64,000 nucleotides of DNA from Botryococcus braunii (taxonomy: Eukaryota > Chlorophyta > Trebouxiophyceae). The translations under genes were made by a program, and so were the position numbers. This document shows positions 39,811 through 51,183 of the stretch, in pieces. The DNA is taken from assembly GCA_002005505.1 (NCBI GenBank), contig KV908656.1:1-64000 (forward strand). The letters run 5' to 3'. The notes under the pieces are model-generated. The model was not told where the DNA came from. It did no database searches and saw only the letters and a list, made by a program, of their open reading frames with translations. Every line of letters begins with the position of its first letter. Within the stretch, counting starts at the first letter, position 1.

Positions 39811-40860
39811 TCCCCAGAATTGACGATCTGTTGGATAGGCTTAAGGGAGCCAAGGTGTTTTCGAGCTTGGACTTGTTGTCTGGGTACCATCAAGTGCGAC
39901 TTCGCAAGGAGGATGTGCCTAAAACTGCCTTCAGGACCCCTTTTGGCTTGTACGAATTTCTTGTACTTCCCTTTGGTTTGACCAACGCGCCCGCGACATT
40001 TCAACGGCTTATGAATGAGGTTTTTCACGACTTTATAAGGGAAGGCTTTGTGGTTGTATACTAGGATGATGTGCTCATTTATAGCAAAACGGAAGAGGAA
40101 CACCTTCTGCAGTTGGACAGAGTTTTCACCCGTCTACGCGAACATCAACTCCTGGCAAAACTTGTCAAATGCTCTTTCTTTGAGAGACAATTGAAATACT
40201 TGGGACACATCATTGGGGAAAATGGGTTGGAAGTGGATATGGATAAAGTCAAGGTGGTGCAGGAGTGGCCTACGCCCACAAACGTAACGGAAGTTAGGAG
40301 GTTTCTTGGGTTGTCTAATTACTTTCGAAAGTTTATTCAGAACTACAGTATCCTGGCAACCCCATTGACAGCTCTCTCTGGGGCAAAAGCACCTTGGAAG
40401 TGGGGACAGGAACAACAGGAAGCATTTGACAACATAAAGGAAGCTTTGGTAAGTGCCCCTATCTTAACACTCCCGGACGTACGTCGGCCATTTAAGGTAG
40501 TGTGCGATGCATGCGATTACGGCGTGGGAGCTGTGCTGTTTCAAGATGGGAAGGTTTGTGCGTATTTCAGTAAAAAGTTGGGAGCAAGCGAGAGGAACTA
40601 CAGTGCCACGGAACGGGAGTTATTGGCTGTAGTGTATGCTCTCACGGAATGGAGGTGTTATTTGTTAGGTAAGCCAGTAACGGTGGTGACGGATCACAAG
40701 TGCAACACCTTCTTGGGTCAACAGGTGGGGCTTAGTCCTCGGAGGGCTCGGTGGGCCGAGCGCCTGCAGGAGTTTGAGATTGAATGGGTATGGGAACCGG
40801 GCAAGACCAACATTGCGGATCCGCTCTCCAGGTGTCACTCAACACCCTGGACCTGGGGGG
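39811..40860 (+). pseudogene. Gypsy RT and RNase H, catalytic stop
   Basis: Starts at [20 protein letters not shown], so the RT N-terminal fingers are missing. It continues [30 protein letters not shown] and then VVVY-stop-DDVLIYSK: TAG at 40062-40064 falls in the catalytic Y-x-D-D. RNase H follows in frame (VVCDACDYGVGAVLF, YSATERELLAVVYAL, VVTDHKCN, NIADPLSRC). The stop and the deletion make it inactive. Confidence 0.85.
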
Positions 40861-41040
40861 AGGGACAATGGGGCTGCTGTGGCCGGGGCTGCCCTCCGGC
40901 GCAAGCGTCGGCGCACCAGTCCGGACTCCCTCACCCCCTCCAGCCGGGATGTCGAGGGTACCCTCACAGCTCAGGTCCGCAAGGTCCCCAAGGTCACGCT
41001 CCCGGGGCCCGCTCACGAGACCCCAAGCTCCCTCGGCACG

Positions 41041-41640
41041 ATGGAGCAAATCGGGTTGGCCAGCCCGAGTGAGCTTACCCGCGAGACCGATGGGTACGAA
41101 TCCCTACTTGGCAAACTTGAGAAGGCTTACACATACGATCCGTGGTTGGCAGCGCGTGCGAATAGAAGGAAGGTTAGTCTAAAGGGAGGCTTTTGGGAGA
41201 GGAATGGACGGAAATATGTTCCTGCATTGTTTGAGGAAAGGAAAGATGGGGAACTTGTCGTGGAGAACCTACGACGTGGAATTTTGGAAGCTTTACATGA
41301 TCCACCTCATGTTGGTCACCCTGGAGTAACTCGCATGTACGAGCTTGTAACAAGGGAATGGTATTGGCCGGGAATGTATGAGGATGTCAAAGCCTATGTT
41401 GCTCATTGTGACTCTTGTCAACGAGTCAAGGCTCGGAATACTTTGCCTGCTGGTCTTCTTCACCCCTTGCAAATACCAGGAAGGAAGTGGCAAAGTGTGT
41501 CTATGGACTTTATTACTAACCTCCCACAGACCCCAAGTGGAAATGATGCTATTTGATTTGTCGTGGATAGGCTTAACAAGTGTGCTCATTTTGCTGCTAC
41601 AACAATGAAAGCTGATGCTTATACTCTAGCACAATTGTTA
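41041..41640 (+). pseudogene. Gypsy integrase, truncated
   Basis: Zinc site H-x3-H ... C-x2-C (HVGHPGVTRMYEL ... HCDSCQRVK), then WQSVSMDFITNLPQTPSGND with the first catalytic aspartate, a TGA at about 41554, and VVDRLNKCAHFAATTMKADA. Sequence resembling integrase stops near 41640. The second aspartate and the glutamate are absent. Confidence 0.8.
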
Positions 41641-42416
41641 AGGACATGGGTGTGGATGTATCGTGGATCCCGGGTGTGGTGGCATTGTGGATCACAAGCC
41701 ACTCACTGGCGAACGCGGCCGCACTCTGGACGATCCGAACGAGCCAAATGAGGATAGCTGGAAATAACTTGCACAGGTCACGCGTTGTTGCCACAATAAA
41801 GTGGAAGAATACAGAGAGAGTCACGGGCTCCCGCCATTGCCTCCCAAGGGCACGACTTCTAGGGTCCACCCTTAGGGTCCCGTCGACCGGTTGGCCCTCC
41901 TTGGAGGGGTCTCTCTGTATGGCCATATGGACTTTGGATAGGCTAGGGTAAGGCTGCCTTACCCGGTAGGGTTGACCATGGGTCCCTTACCTGGATAGAT
42001 TTTTGTGCACATTAGGTGTATGGCCTTTTCACTTCACTACCACACCTGATCAATATGGTGCAATACTGGCGTAATACTGGACTATATGTGGAAATTGGAC
42101 TCCCCTTGGACTCTGGACTTTTGGACATCTGGACTTTTAGCTCTGCCCTTGTGTCTCATTTTGGCTGTTCATCATGTGGACTTTCGTTTTTCTTTCAGTG
42201 TTTTGTCTTTTGTTCTGTTAGTCATGCCTGATCCTTGTTGTTATTGCATTATGGTGGGGACCCCGATACGCAGCATTCGGCTGGGGTCTGGCAACACGGG
42301 AGGCGGGTTGCCCGTAGGTCTAAGTCTGAGTCTCCGCATGTTGGAAGGTCTTGTTCCTTTGTTTGTCTTGTCTGTTTGTTGTTGCGCTCTGCCTTCTGCG
42401 CGGGGACGCACAGGAA
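41641..42416 (+). other. Degenerate tail of gypsy element
   Basis: No certain domain. A short DHKPLTGE / EDSWK reading near 41680-41770 could be what is left of a C-terminal chromodomain-like part. The last 15 bases, ATAAGGGGGGGAGTA (42416-42430), are the polypurine tract. Confidence 0.4.
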
Positions 42417-42430
42417 TAAGGGGGGGAGTA

Positions 42431-42922
42431 TGTAGTGAGGTGCCGCGTCAGCGCGACGCGTCTCACGTCCCCTGCGCGTAGGATGTGCGCGTAAGCATAA
42501 TGTTCGTAATGGTGTGCGCGTAGTTCATGTTTCTTCGTGCCCTTTGGGATACGAGTAGATCTCGTTGTCCTTGTGTGTAGGAAAATGACTGTAATATCCT
42601 AGTGGGTCTCCTCTCGTCATCCATATCGTTATGCTCGCGAGAGCATCTCGTAGAGGGACGACGTAGCCGGATCCGCGCATAGGTGGACTAGGAACTCGGG
42701 TGGTTATCATTGTCTTTGGGTTTTTGCTGCTACGAGTGAGACATCTAGCATTCTCTACATTGTTCATTATATATTGTTCTTTGGAGACTCGGACGACCTG
42801 CGTGAGGAGGGCTGCGAACTTGTAACGGATTGGAACTTCGATTTCTACCTTCGGTGTCACCCTTGCCTGATACCCTTGCTTAGCTTGTTATAAATCTTAG
42901 TTACACGTCTCACTTCGTTAAA
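42431..42922 (+). repeat. 3' LTR of gypsy, full length (492 bp)
   Basis: Begins TGTAGTGAGGTGCC directly after the polypurine tract and ends CGTTAAA before AATGA. It keeps the 285 bp missing from the 5' LTR. Confidence 0.9.
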
Positions 42923-42927
42923 AATGA

Positions 42928-44340
42928 GGCTATCAGGTGGGATTTTTCATCCACCACAGTAACCCAAAAACGCTCTCCCGTGATTGCAGCTGGTGAAATG
43001 GGACCCACAGTGTCCACATGCACTCTATCTAACACACTCTCTGCAGGCCTAGAGGAAGCTGGAAAGGGCGAGCGAGAATGTTTCCCTTGTATACATGACT
43101 CACACTGGGGAGAACACTCTGAGCATGGAGCAAGGGACACATTGATCCCAGTGACCAGGTCTTCGTTCTCCAACCTTGTCATACTCTCAACCCCAGGACG
43201 CCCCAACCTTGCATGCCACAGTAGTCGATCTGTACACACGTGCCCTTTCCTGGCATGATACGAGGCAACATGAGGACTGGACTGTGGCTGCGCATCATGC
43301 TGGCTCTTGACGGGACACACCCATTCTAAAAGAAACAGCCCTCGCTCTCTGGCTATCTTACCAGACCAGCCTGCTGGGCCTTTTGATGGTCGTGTACCCA
43401 CCTGCACTGTCAGTGAGGAATGATGCTCCATCCTGAATGGCTCCTGTGACGGAAATCAGATTAGTGTGTGCAGTGGGCACACACTGCACATTATGCAGCC
43501 AAAACACCTCTTGTCTGGCATTGACCAGACACACAGACCCAGTTGCAACTATCCCTCCTTTGGCGTCAGAAGTGGCCAAATGAAGAGGGAGGGGTTGGGC
43601 ATGCAGGACTGGGTTGTGTAGTAAAGACAGATCATTTACAAGGTGCACCGATGCACCACTATCTATCAGCCACGAGGTATTGCAAGCCCCATGAGACGTA
43701 GGGGTAAGCACATTCAAAGAAACGAACATAGGCTCACCAGCACCTGGAGGAGGTGGTGGTGGGAGATGCCAGCCTGGGAAGAAGGGGAAGATAGTAGACA
43801 CAGATCCAGGAGCATGTGAGGGTGCCACGGGAGGGCCTCCTCTGGACTGGCCAGCATCCCACCAGCTGGCTTGTTGCTGAGGAGCTCGAGTGCCCCACCA
43901 CGCAGCTGGGCCCGCACTTGCAGCTTGCATTGTGCCACGTAGAGCTTGCAGCCTCTTCAGTTCCAGGCACTCCCTCCAGAAATGTCCCGTCCCGTTGCAG
44001 AAGCGACACGCCAGTTCCTCCTTTGGCCTCCTGCCACGTCCAGACCCTCGCCCCCTGCCTCCAGCGTTGTGAGCTGAAGGGCCATGGGGGGCCTGACCAT
44101 CAGCAGGTGCTCCAGCTCCCACTCCTGGTGCTGCTCCAGCGCCCGGTGCAGCTCCAGCGCCTTGGGGAGGCCCAGGGATTCCACCCTGAGCTGGCACGGC
44201 TGCTGCTGCTGCTGCCATAACTGCTGCAGCTGATGCTGTGACTTGCACTGACTCTGCCAGCGGGATATCCTGGTACTCCAAGTTCTCAATGGCCCACCAC
44301 TTCCAAACAGCACAAGGCCTGCCAGTCGTGTCCTCGAATG
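42928..44340 (-). pseudogene. Copia Gag tail, protease and integrase N-terminal half, family B
   Basis: On the minus strand: an Ala/Gly/Pro-rich Gag tail, zinc knuckle CRFCNGTGHFWREC (near 43965-44010), protease TSWLIDSGASVHLV (near 43660-43700), the GAG-pre-integrase zinc site (LLWHARLGRPG ... CESCIQGKHSR, with Arg-Pro replacing the second His region) and HVDTVGPISPAAITGERFWV up to VDEKSHLIAS. A frame change near 43400 separates protease from integrase. The 5' part of Gag and the 5' LTR are missing: sequence stops at about 44340 against an oppositely oriented copia. Confidence 0.8.
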
Positions 44341-46878
44341 CATACACGTGGACACAGTTGGAGAACTCCCTGTCAGAGCCCTCACTGGAGAGAAGTACCG
44401 GGTCACAGTTCTGGATGAAGCGTCACACTGTGTTGCAGCTATCCCTGTGAAGTCCAAGGCAGAAATCCCCAGGAAGCTGAAGGACTTGCTCACATTCTGG
44501 CAGAAACGGCTGAACCTGCAGATCAAATCCATACGGTCTGACAGGGGCACAGAGTTCCTCAACCAGGAGTTCAGGTCATTTTGCATCGTCCAGGGTATTG
44601 AGGTGGAAACCTCTGTGCCTGGCACGCCCCAGCAGAACGGAGCAGCGGAGCGCATGAACCGCACACTCAAGGAGCGTGTCAGAAGCTACTAGCAGCAGCG
44701 CAAGCCAAAATGTCGCTATGAAAGGAGGCCCTCCAAGCAGCAGTCCTCCTGTGCAACATTGTGCCTGCCAACAACAGGAGCATCACCCCATATGAGGCCT
44801 TTTTTGGCATCAAGCCACCAGCAGCTGCCCTTCGGACCTGGGGATGCAAGGCATTCGTCCTACTTCAGAAGCCACACATGACAGCAACTGGACCAAGGTC
44901 ACTGCCTGGGATGATGGTGGGATAGGAGGTGGGATCCAAGGCCTATCGCATCCTCACCGCCCAAGGCATAAAGGTGTCCAGGGACGTGCGCTTCATCGAA
45001 GAGGAGCTTGGAGCGCCAGCAGTGGGCTACCTGGACCTTCGCACATGGGGGCGCCATCAAGCGCAGCCTCCACCAGGTCCTGCTGCACAAGGCAATCAGT
45101 CCCCTGCCTCCAGAACTGCCCCAACAGTGGAGGCGCCAGCTGGACCAAGACCCATGGACCCTCTGCAAACACAAGTCCCAGCACGTCTTGGAGCAGGACC
45201 ATCACCTGGACCTTCTGGCGCAACCAATGGGACACCTTGATCACCTGCAACTGGCAACGATGAACTGCAGCAACCACTGGAGCCCTGCAACACACATCAA
45301 CACTCAACGGGTGGACCAGAGACAAGGTCTCCTTCCCCTGTTCAGCCTGCAGGCTCACCAGCGATTGACGCTGAAGCCCCTGTACATCCTGAGGGGCGCA
45401 GCTGGTCCTTCCTTGACAGATTGAGAGACTGTGCACGTGGTGAGAAAGGACAATTGGGTCAAGATGAGCGTCTGCAGGCGACCCAGCAATTGCTCAGACC
45501 CCCTTCAGGGGTTCCTACAGCAGGGGAAGCCCAAAGGTCAGCTGTGCAAGCACATCAAAGGCAAGAGAGAGCTGACAGGCGCACTCTCGTGAGAGAGCTG
45601 AAATCTAGCGTACAGATGTCTCGCTCTGCATCTCCTTCTGAGAGAATTACTGAGTGACTGAGTAGAGGGAGCGGGAGCCCTTCACAAGCCACAGGTCATG
45701 GCTTAGGAGGAGGGACAGCCGTAGAGAGAGATAGTCAGGAAGCAAGGGAAGTAAATTCCCAGCATGGGTGCCTTAAAAAAGGGAAAATGGGGCCTTCAGC
45801 CATCCCTGAAAATAAGGTACAACATGATGTACAGCATAAGGTACAACATGATGTACATGTTGAGCATCCTGCCCCTCATTTACCCCATCCCGAGAGTGAT
45901 TCAGTGGAAGTCATTGAGACAATCCCCTTGGCAATTGAGAGCACATGTGAGAGAATGGAGACAGGGAGAGGTGCTGAAGCACACATGGGCCCAGAGAGAA
46001 ACCGACAGGACAGGTAAGTCTCTATCAGCTGCATCCCAAAGATTGAGGCACTGCTAGATAAGTTCGGTGTGAGCGATGGCGGAAGAGTAGTGGACACTCC
46101 CATGCACAAGGGATTCGTTCCTACTCGGATGCCCTTCGTAGAGGATGAGCGTGATGGTTCGGGTGCTGGGGTCCCCTTAGATCCAGGTCATAGATATTGT
46201 GAGCTTATTGGGTCACTGCTGTATATAGCCAATACAACACCACATGATATTGCACAAGCTGTCGGCGTTCTGTCTCGCTATAGGTGTAATCCCACCACTG
46301 CCCATTAAAATGCAGCAATGCGTGTGTTGCACTACCTTAGGGATACGAAGGACAAAGTCCTCGTACTAGGTGGCAACTCCAGTGTAGTCTTGGAGGGTTA
46401 TGTAGATGCCGATTTTGCTGGTGACCTTGATAGTAGATTTTCTACGTCTGGGTATGTATTTTATTTAAAATTTCATATATGTCTTTGGCGGTGCTGTGTC
46501 ATGAAGCAGCAAGAAGCAAAACTCTGTGGCTACCTCAACTGTTAAGGCAGAGTTCATGGCTTCTAGCCTTGCCATCAAGGAGGCCAACTGGCTGAGGTCC
46601 TTCTTGGAGGAGATTGGAGAGCCACCTTGGAATGTTAAATTTTCAGTGACAACCAAGGGTGCATCAACAATCTTAGGAACCCTGTGCACTCTAAGTTCAC
46701 AAAGCATATCGCAGTGGCATTCCACTACGCACGTCAGGCCATTAAGTTGTGCCAAGTTGATATCCAATATGTGGAATCAGCTAAGAACCGTGCAGATGTG
46801 ATGACCAAGCCATTGGTTGGTCTCGTGTTCCGGAAACATGTCGATGCTCTAGGTCTACTCACTCTGTATCAAGAGTGA
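44341..46878 (+). pseudogene. Decayed plus-strand copia: integrase, linker, RNase H (family D)
   Basis: It starts inside integrase at VDTVGELPVRALTGEKY, with KSIRSDRGTEFLNQEF and TPQQNGAAERMNRTLKE intact, then a TAG at about 44690 and frame changes through the ITPYEAFFGIKPP block. A long linker (about 45000-45660) follows. The RT core is missing: sequence resumes at about 46020 with PKIEALLDKFGVS, the GHRYCELIGSLLYIANTT block, RNase H (YVDADFAGDLDSRFSTSGY, TSTVKAEFMA) with an insert near 46465-46520, and ADVMTKPLVG, stopping at 46876-46878. Dead element with no 5' LTR. Confidence 0.85.
45819..45859 (+). repeat. 19-20-bp tandem duplication
   Basis: AAGGTACAACATGATGTACA occurs twice in tandem in the linker of the decayed copia. 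Confidence 0.85.
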
Positions 46879-46891
46879 AAACAAGGGGAAG

Positions 46892-46913
46892 TGTTACATT
46901 TTGTGACATATAG
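46892..46913 (+). repeat. LTR-D, first 22 bp
   Basis: TGTTACATTTTGTGACATATAG directly follows polypurine tract AAGGGGAAG (46883-46891) of the decayed copia. It is cut by insertion of the next element and continues at 51886. Confidence 0.75.
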
Positions 46914-47613
46914 TGTTGAGTTGTGAACATACATTATAGAATGCCTTGTGCTTTAGGTGATCTTCAAATTTACATTATTAGGATACGGGTCCACTATCCA
47001 CATAAGGTACCTCAAGACACGTTCGGATGAGGTCTATTTCGAACATAAGGTACAATCTGATTTAGATTACGCGTTAGTGTGAAAGGACTATTAAAGCTGC
47101 GATCACCGCATAGTCGAGCAACTGGTTTGGAAAGATACTGGGCACATAAGGATGCCAGTCTTGTTCATGCAGTTGCATGTGTCTAAAGAGCACACAGTCG
47201 TCAAGGACGGTAGCTGGAGTGGCACGAACTTACGACCTGTCTGCTTGCTTACAGGTGCGGTGACGCAGGGTGTGTATTGGTAATGTGTTCATGTTTGATT
47301 GCTTGTTTGTAAGTGAACCATCTTAGTGGACAATCAAGTCTCCCAAACAGCTAAGGGACGGAGTCTTGATTGAGTATAGGAAGGTACTTGCTTTCAGCCG
47401 TCAGGAGCTTATCCGTGTGTAGATGCTCATTGACAGATCAACATGTAACGGAACTGGTTTGGAAAGATACTGGGCACATAAGGATGCCAGTCTTGTTCAT
47501 GCAGTTGCATGTGTCTAAAGAGCACACAGTCGTCAAGGACGGTAGCTGGAGTGGCACGAACTTACGACCTGTCTGCTTGCTTACAGGTGATGCCGAATGC
47601 CCATAACCTAACA
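46914..47613 (+). repeat. LTR-B, 5' LTR
   Basis: 700 bp, TGTTGAGTTGTG...CCTAACA. Two internal direct repeats (about 47118-47265 and 47452-47595). Near the end a CAGGTGATGCCG motif resembles one at the end of LTR-A. Confidence 0.9.
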
Positions 47614-47628
47614 GGTTATGGGCCCACC
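47614..47628 (+). promoter_or_regulatory. Primer-binding site, initiator tRNA-Met anticodon type
   Basis: GGTTATGGGCCCACC directly after LTR-B is the complement of GGTGGGCCCATAACC in the anticodon arm of initiator tRNA-Met. The last bases of the LTR repeat part of it in inverse, forming a hairpin at 47599-47623. Confidence 0.8.
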
Positions 47629-48390
47629 CAACTCTGGGTGCTGAGGACAAGCCGATATGTGGTTTTTGGGCAAGGCACTGGTGGCCAGCGGACACTACAC
47701 AAGTCTACTCCAGTCCCAAAGGGAGCGACAGCCCCGCAGTTTGTACCCCGCCTTCATGTCGCAGTATATGCTTCAGAATCCATTCGAATTGATTCTGAAA
47801 TGCCAAGAAATCTTGGCAGTTTCATCCGCAAGGCGAGGTGGTGAAATCCCGGTTGGAAGGGCACGAGGCGGAAGACCACCTTGGGATGAAGGAGTGAAAT
47901 TTTGAGTGCATATGGGAGGTTGTGTATGATTTGGGATCTGAAATTGTGAGTGTGTGGCTCAATGAGTTGAGAGAGGAAGTGATGCTCCCGTGTTCCAGTA
48001 AGTGTACTGGTTGAGAGGTGAACCAATAGAAAGGCTTCTTTTTAAGTCTGCACCCTCTTAAGGCTGGAGATCAAGGGGGTCAGATTAACAAAAGTAGTTA
48101 TGAATGACCTCTAACCACTGACAGCAAGTGTGATACTCAGCGGGAAGAAGTGGGTGGACCCTAGGGAGCCCCCATCCAGGTATTGGTAGACACCATGAGC
48201 AACAGTACAGGTACTGCAGCATGGGGATGGGCTTACATATGTGTTGTATGTGTAAGCGTGTGTAAAGATGTCCATGAGCTGGGGCTTGAAAGACATTGAT
48301 TGTGTATGTGTAAACAGCCAGGAGTTGGTGCAATATGGTGGTAAGGGACTTTTGGTTCCCCAGTCCACTGAGCACATTCTTATTGTGGTT
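47629..48390 (+). other. Interior of copia derivative, no gene
   Basis: No copia Gag, protease or integrase motif where they should follow the primer-binding site. Confidence 0.6.
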
Positions 48391-48399
48391 TGCGCTGCT

Positions 48400-48563
48400 A
48401 CTCGCTGATGGCTAGTCCCTAATGTTAAGGGTGAGAAAGGCTGATCAGGTGTCGCATTCGGACTCGCTGATGGCTAGTCCCTAATGTTGAGGGTGAGAAA
48501 GGCTGATCAGGTGTCGCGTTCGGACTCGCTGATGGCTAGTCCCTAATGTTGAGGGTGAGAAAT
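48400..48563 (+). repeat. 62-bp tandem repeat, about 2.7 copies
   Basis: Units start at 48400, 48462 and 48524 with ACTCGCTGATGGCTAGTCCC. The third is cut short. Confidence 0.95.
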
Positions 48564-48909
48564 GCAAAATCGGGAGTCGTGTGCCTCATTGAACTGTCGT
48601 GCACTTGCGGAGTCAAGACCTCTTATCGGAACTGCTGTGTAATCAATGTCATGACTTGTCTTATGTGCCTGGCATTCCTTCCATGTTTTCCAGAATGTGA
48701 AACTAGACATTGACTGGTTGTGTCTGGTCAATGATGTGTAGTCAATGCGATGTATGGCTGATGTTGTGTGGCCAACGCGGTTTTCAAACCTTGAGTGGTC
48801 TTACATAGGGTCATATATGGGTCCAGTGTGGCTTGTGAGACCTCTCTATGTGTGTCTGTGTATGTGGTGTTGTGAAAATCCCCAAGGTATGCTGAGGTTT
48901 TTTTGAATT

Positions 48910-49355
48910 GGTGTTGAAAGTTTTTGGGTTGACCAGGAGTGAGTTGTGGGTACCAGAAGATTACAATTTTATCGTTGCGCAATGCATGCGCTTCACACCC
49001 TGACCTACAGTCTGGCATGGACCATAGAGTAATTGACCCAGAATGTTTAAGGGGATATACATCAATGACCTGGTGTTGAAAGTTTTTGGGCTGACCAAGA
49101 GTGAGTTGTGGGTACCACAAGATTACAATTGTATCGTTGCGCAATGCATGCGCTTCACGCCCTGACCTACAGTCTGGCATGGACCATAGGGTAATTGACC
49201 TAGAATGTTTAAGGTGATATACATGAATGACCTGGTGTTGAAAGGTTTTGGGCTGACCAGGAGTGAGTTGTGGGTACCAGAAGATTACAATTTTATCGTT
49301 GCAATGCATGGTAGTTGACCCAGAATGTTTAAGGTGATATACATGAATGACTCTA
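48910..49355 (+). repeat. 162-bp tandem repeat, three copies
   Basis: Units start at 48910, 49072 and 49234 with GGTGTTGAAAG. The third lacks about 50 bp. Because 162 is a multiple of three, the minus strand stays open through the array by chance. Confidence 0.95.
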
Positions 49356-49359
49356 GGAA

Positions 49360-50630
49360 TGCAAAGAGGGGTAGAAATAGCTGCAAGTTAGTCTTAATCC
49401 GTGGTGCGGGCTACACAAAGGATATGAGTGTTAGATGGGCCAAATTATGAACACCAAAAATTGCTAACATGTAAAGCTAATTCTCATATTGACATGGAAA
49501 AGAATTGGTTTCTGAGGACAATGAATTAATTTGAAGAGTTTTGGGTTAATCTGTGACATAATGTGGTCAGGGGAAGCTCATCAGTTATCGTTGCGCGCGT
49601 GCGCGCGTTGCGTTTTTCGCGCATTTGGATGTTGAGTAGCCTAATGTCTAGTAGTGATGATGAAGAGGATCTATTGTGCTCAACATGAGGTTACTGATAG
49701 GTACCTGTGATGACCCTAGCTCCTCAAGCAGAGGATGGTGATATTTGACCCAACACACGTAAGCGTTGGTGACTTTGTAAGTCATGTGTATTGTTGCAGC
49801 AACGCCCTTAGAGACTGATCATAGTACTGATGGTGTATAGATAAGACTTTTTTAAGGGTTATGTGTATAAATAGGGTAGAGGTGAGCTACCATCATTGTG
49901 ACCAATACAAGTGAGCTTTGGGAGGTAGAATTGTCAGTTACAGACAATTTAATCCTAAGGCCTTGATGCATCGGTGCACCCTCACGTTAGAAAGCTAGAC
50001 CGGGATAGCCAGTAAAATCAATGAAAGCTAGAGAGAGTTCTTACAGACAGCCAGAGAGCCAAGTTTGGGAGTTGTGGCCATATGTGAGAAATCTTGAAAA
50101 ATTCCAGATGAAAGTCGTTGATATCCAGACTCTAGGTTATATAACATGAAACATAGTTGTTAGATGCGTTTTTGAGTGCAGGTCGTTTGTAACGGTGTCT
50201 TTTTAGTCTTGATGCTTCAAATACTTAACCAAATAAAAGTATAGAGGTTGGAGAAATATAATTTGGTCGACGGACCGTGAAACATGTAATAGCACTTCCA
50301 GGGGAAGCAATGTGAGTTAGGGCAAGACAACTTGAAAGTACTCAAGCAGTAAGTCCTGGGTCATGTTGGTTGTGCAAGTATTGGCCTCCATATGGTGATA
50401 GAAAGGGAACTCACACAGGAAATCACGGTCGCAACTAGTTTCGATGTCGCGCCGCGGACTAAAGGGTCAGTTGAAATGTATGGGGGGGCTTTGAAAGTGA
50501 GGGGATGGATTTTGAGTTTACATGTATGTTTAGCTGTCATGATCATCATGACGGGTACGTATTAAATTCATGTCGTCATTTGAACACGTCGAGGAGACTA
50601 GTCTTCAATTGTTGTCAGAGGTATTACTGC
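49360..50630 (+). other. Interior of copia derivative, no gene
   Basis: No coding motif. An alternating CG-rich run ATCGTTGCGCGCGTGCGCGCG lies near 49587-49607, shown here only as its start, ATCGTTGCGCGC. Confidence 0.5.
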
Positions 50631-50689
50631 GGTATACATGAGTGGTGTCTGTGGACTTAGAATAGCGTTGCAAAACGTTGGAAAGGGTG

Positions 50690-51150
50690 TGTGTGAGGAT
50701 GGTCGTGGAGTTGATACTCCAATGTTCAAGGACTTTGTGGCTAGCAGCAGGCTCGAGTCCAAGGATGTGGAGTCAGTAGGGTCAGGCACTCCTGGCCATC
50801 GGTATTGTGAGCTTAAAGGGTCACTCCGTTACATTGCCAACACCACCAGATCTGAAATTGCATAGGCAGTTGGTGTGTTGCCAAGGTACAGAATGAGCCC
50901 TACCACTTCGCACTGGAGTGAAGCCATTCGAGTGCTGAAGTATCTTAGGGACACCCAAGAGTTAGCGTTAACTCTTGGAGGTAAGGTACCCGAGCGTGAA
51001 GGCTTTGTGGATGCCACTAAGCTAGGGAGGCCATAGGAGAGGGACTGGCAGATATCCCCTATGTGGAATCTGCTCACAATGTGGCTGAGTTTATGACCAA
51101 ACAACTTAACAAGTCCGTGGTGTTAGTCATAGGGATTCACTAGGACTGAG
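50690..51150 (+). pseudogene. Copia RT end and RNase H remnant
   Basis: Reads [40 protein letters not shown], a TAG, VGVLPRYRMSPTTSHWSEAI and VLKYLRDTQELALTLGGKV, then most of RNase H is deleted before IPYVESAHNVAEFMTKQL and GLRRYT near 51145. Clearly family B but too damaged to work. The polypurine tract AAGGGGAAG (51175-51183) abuts the 3' LTR. Confidence 0.8.
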
Positions 51151-51183
51151 AAGATACACATAAAGCATGCATGCAAGGGGAAG

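Larger units (their letters stand above)
37777..42922 (+). mobile_element. Defective Ty3/gypsy element, TSD AATGA
   Basis: 5146 bp inserted in a copia integrase gene, with AATGA at 37772-37776 and 42923-42927. LTRs start TGTAGTGAGG and end CGTTAAA. It has a primer-binding site, Gag, zinc knuckle, RT, RNase H and part of integrase, with several frame breaks and deletions. The 5' LTR is 207 bp, the 3' LTR 492 bp. Confidence 0.9.

Noticed and set aside
48400..48563. CRISPR-like repeat array
   Set aside because: Units are directly tandem with no spacers, in a eukaryotic retroelement.
48728..49309. 193-codon minus-strand ORF
   Set aside because: Stays open only because the 162-bp satellite period is a multiple of three.
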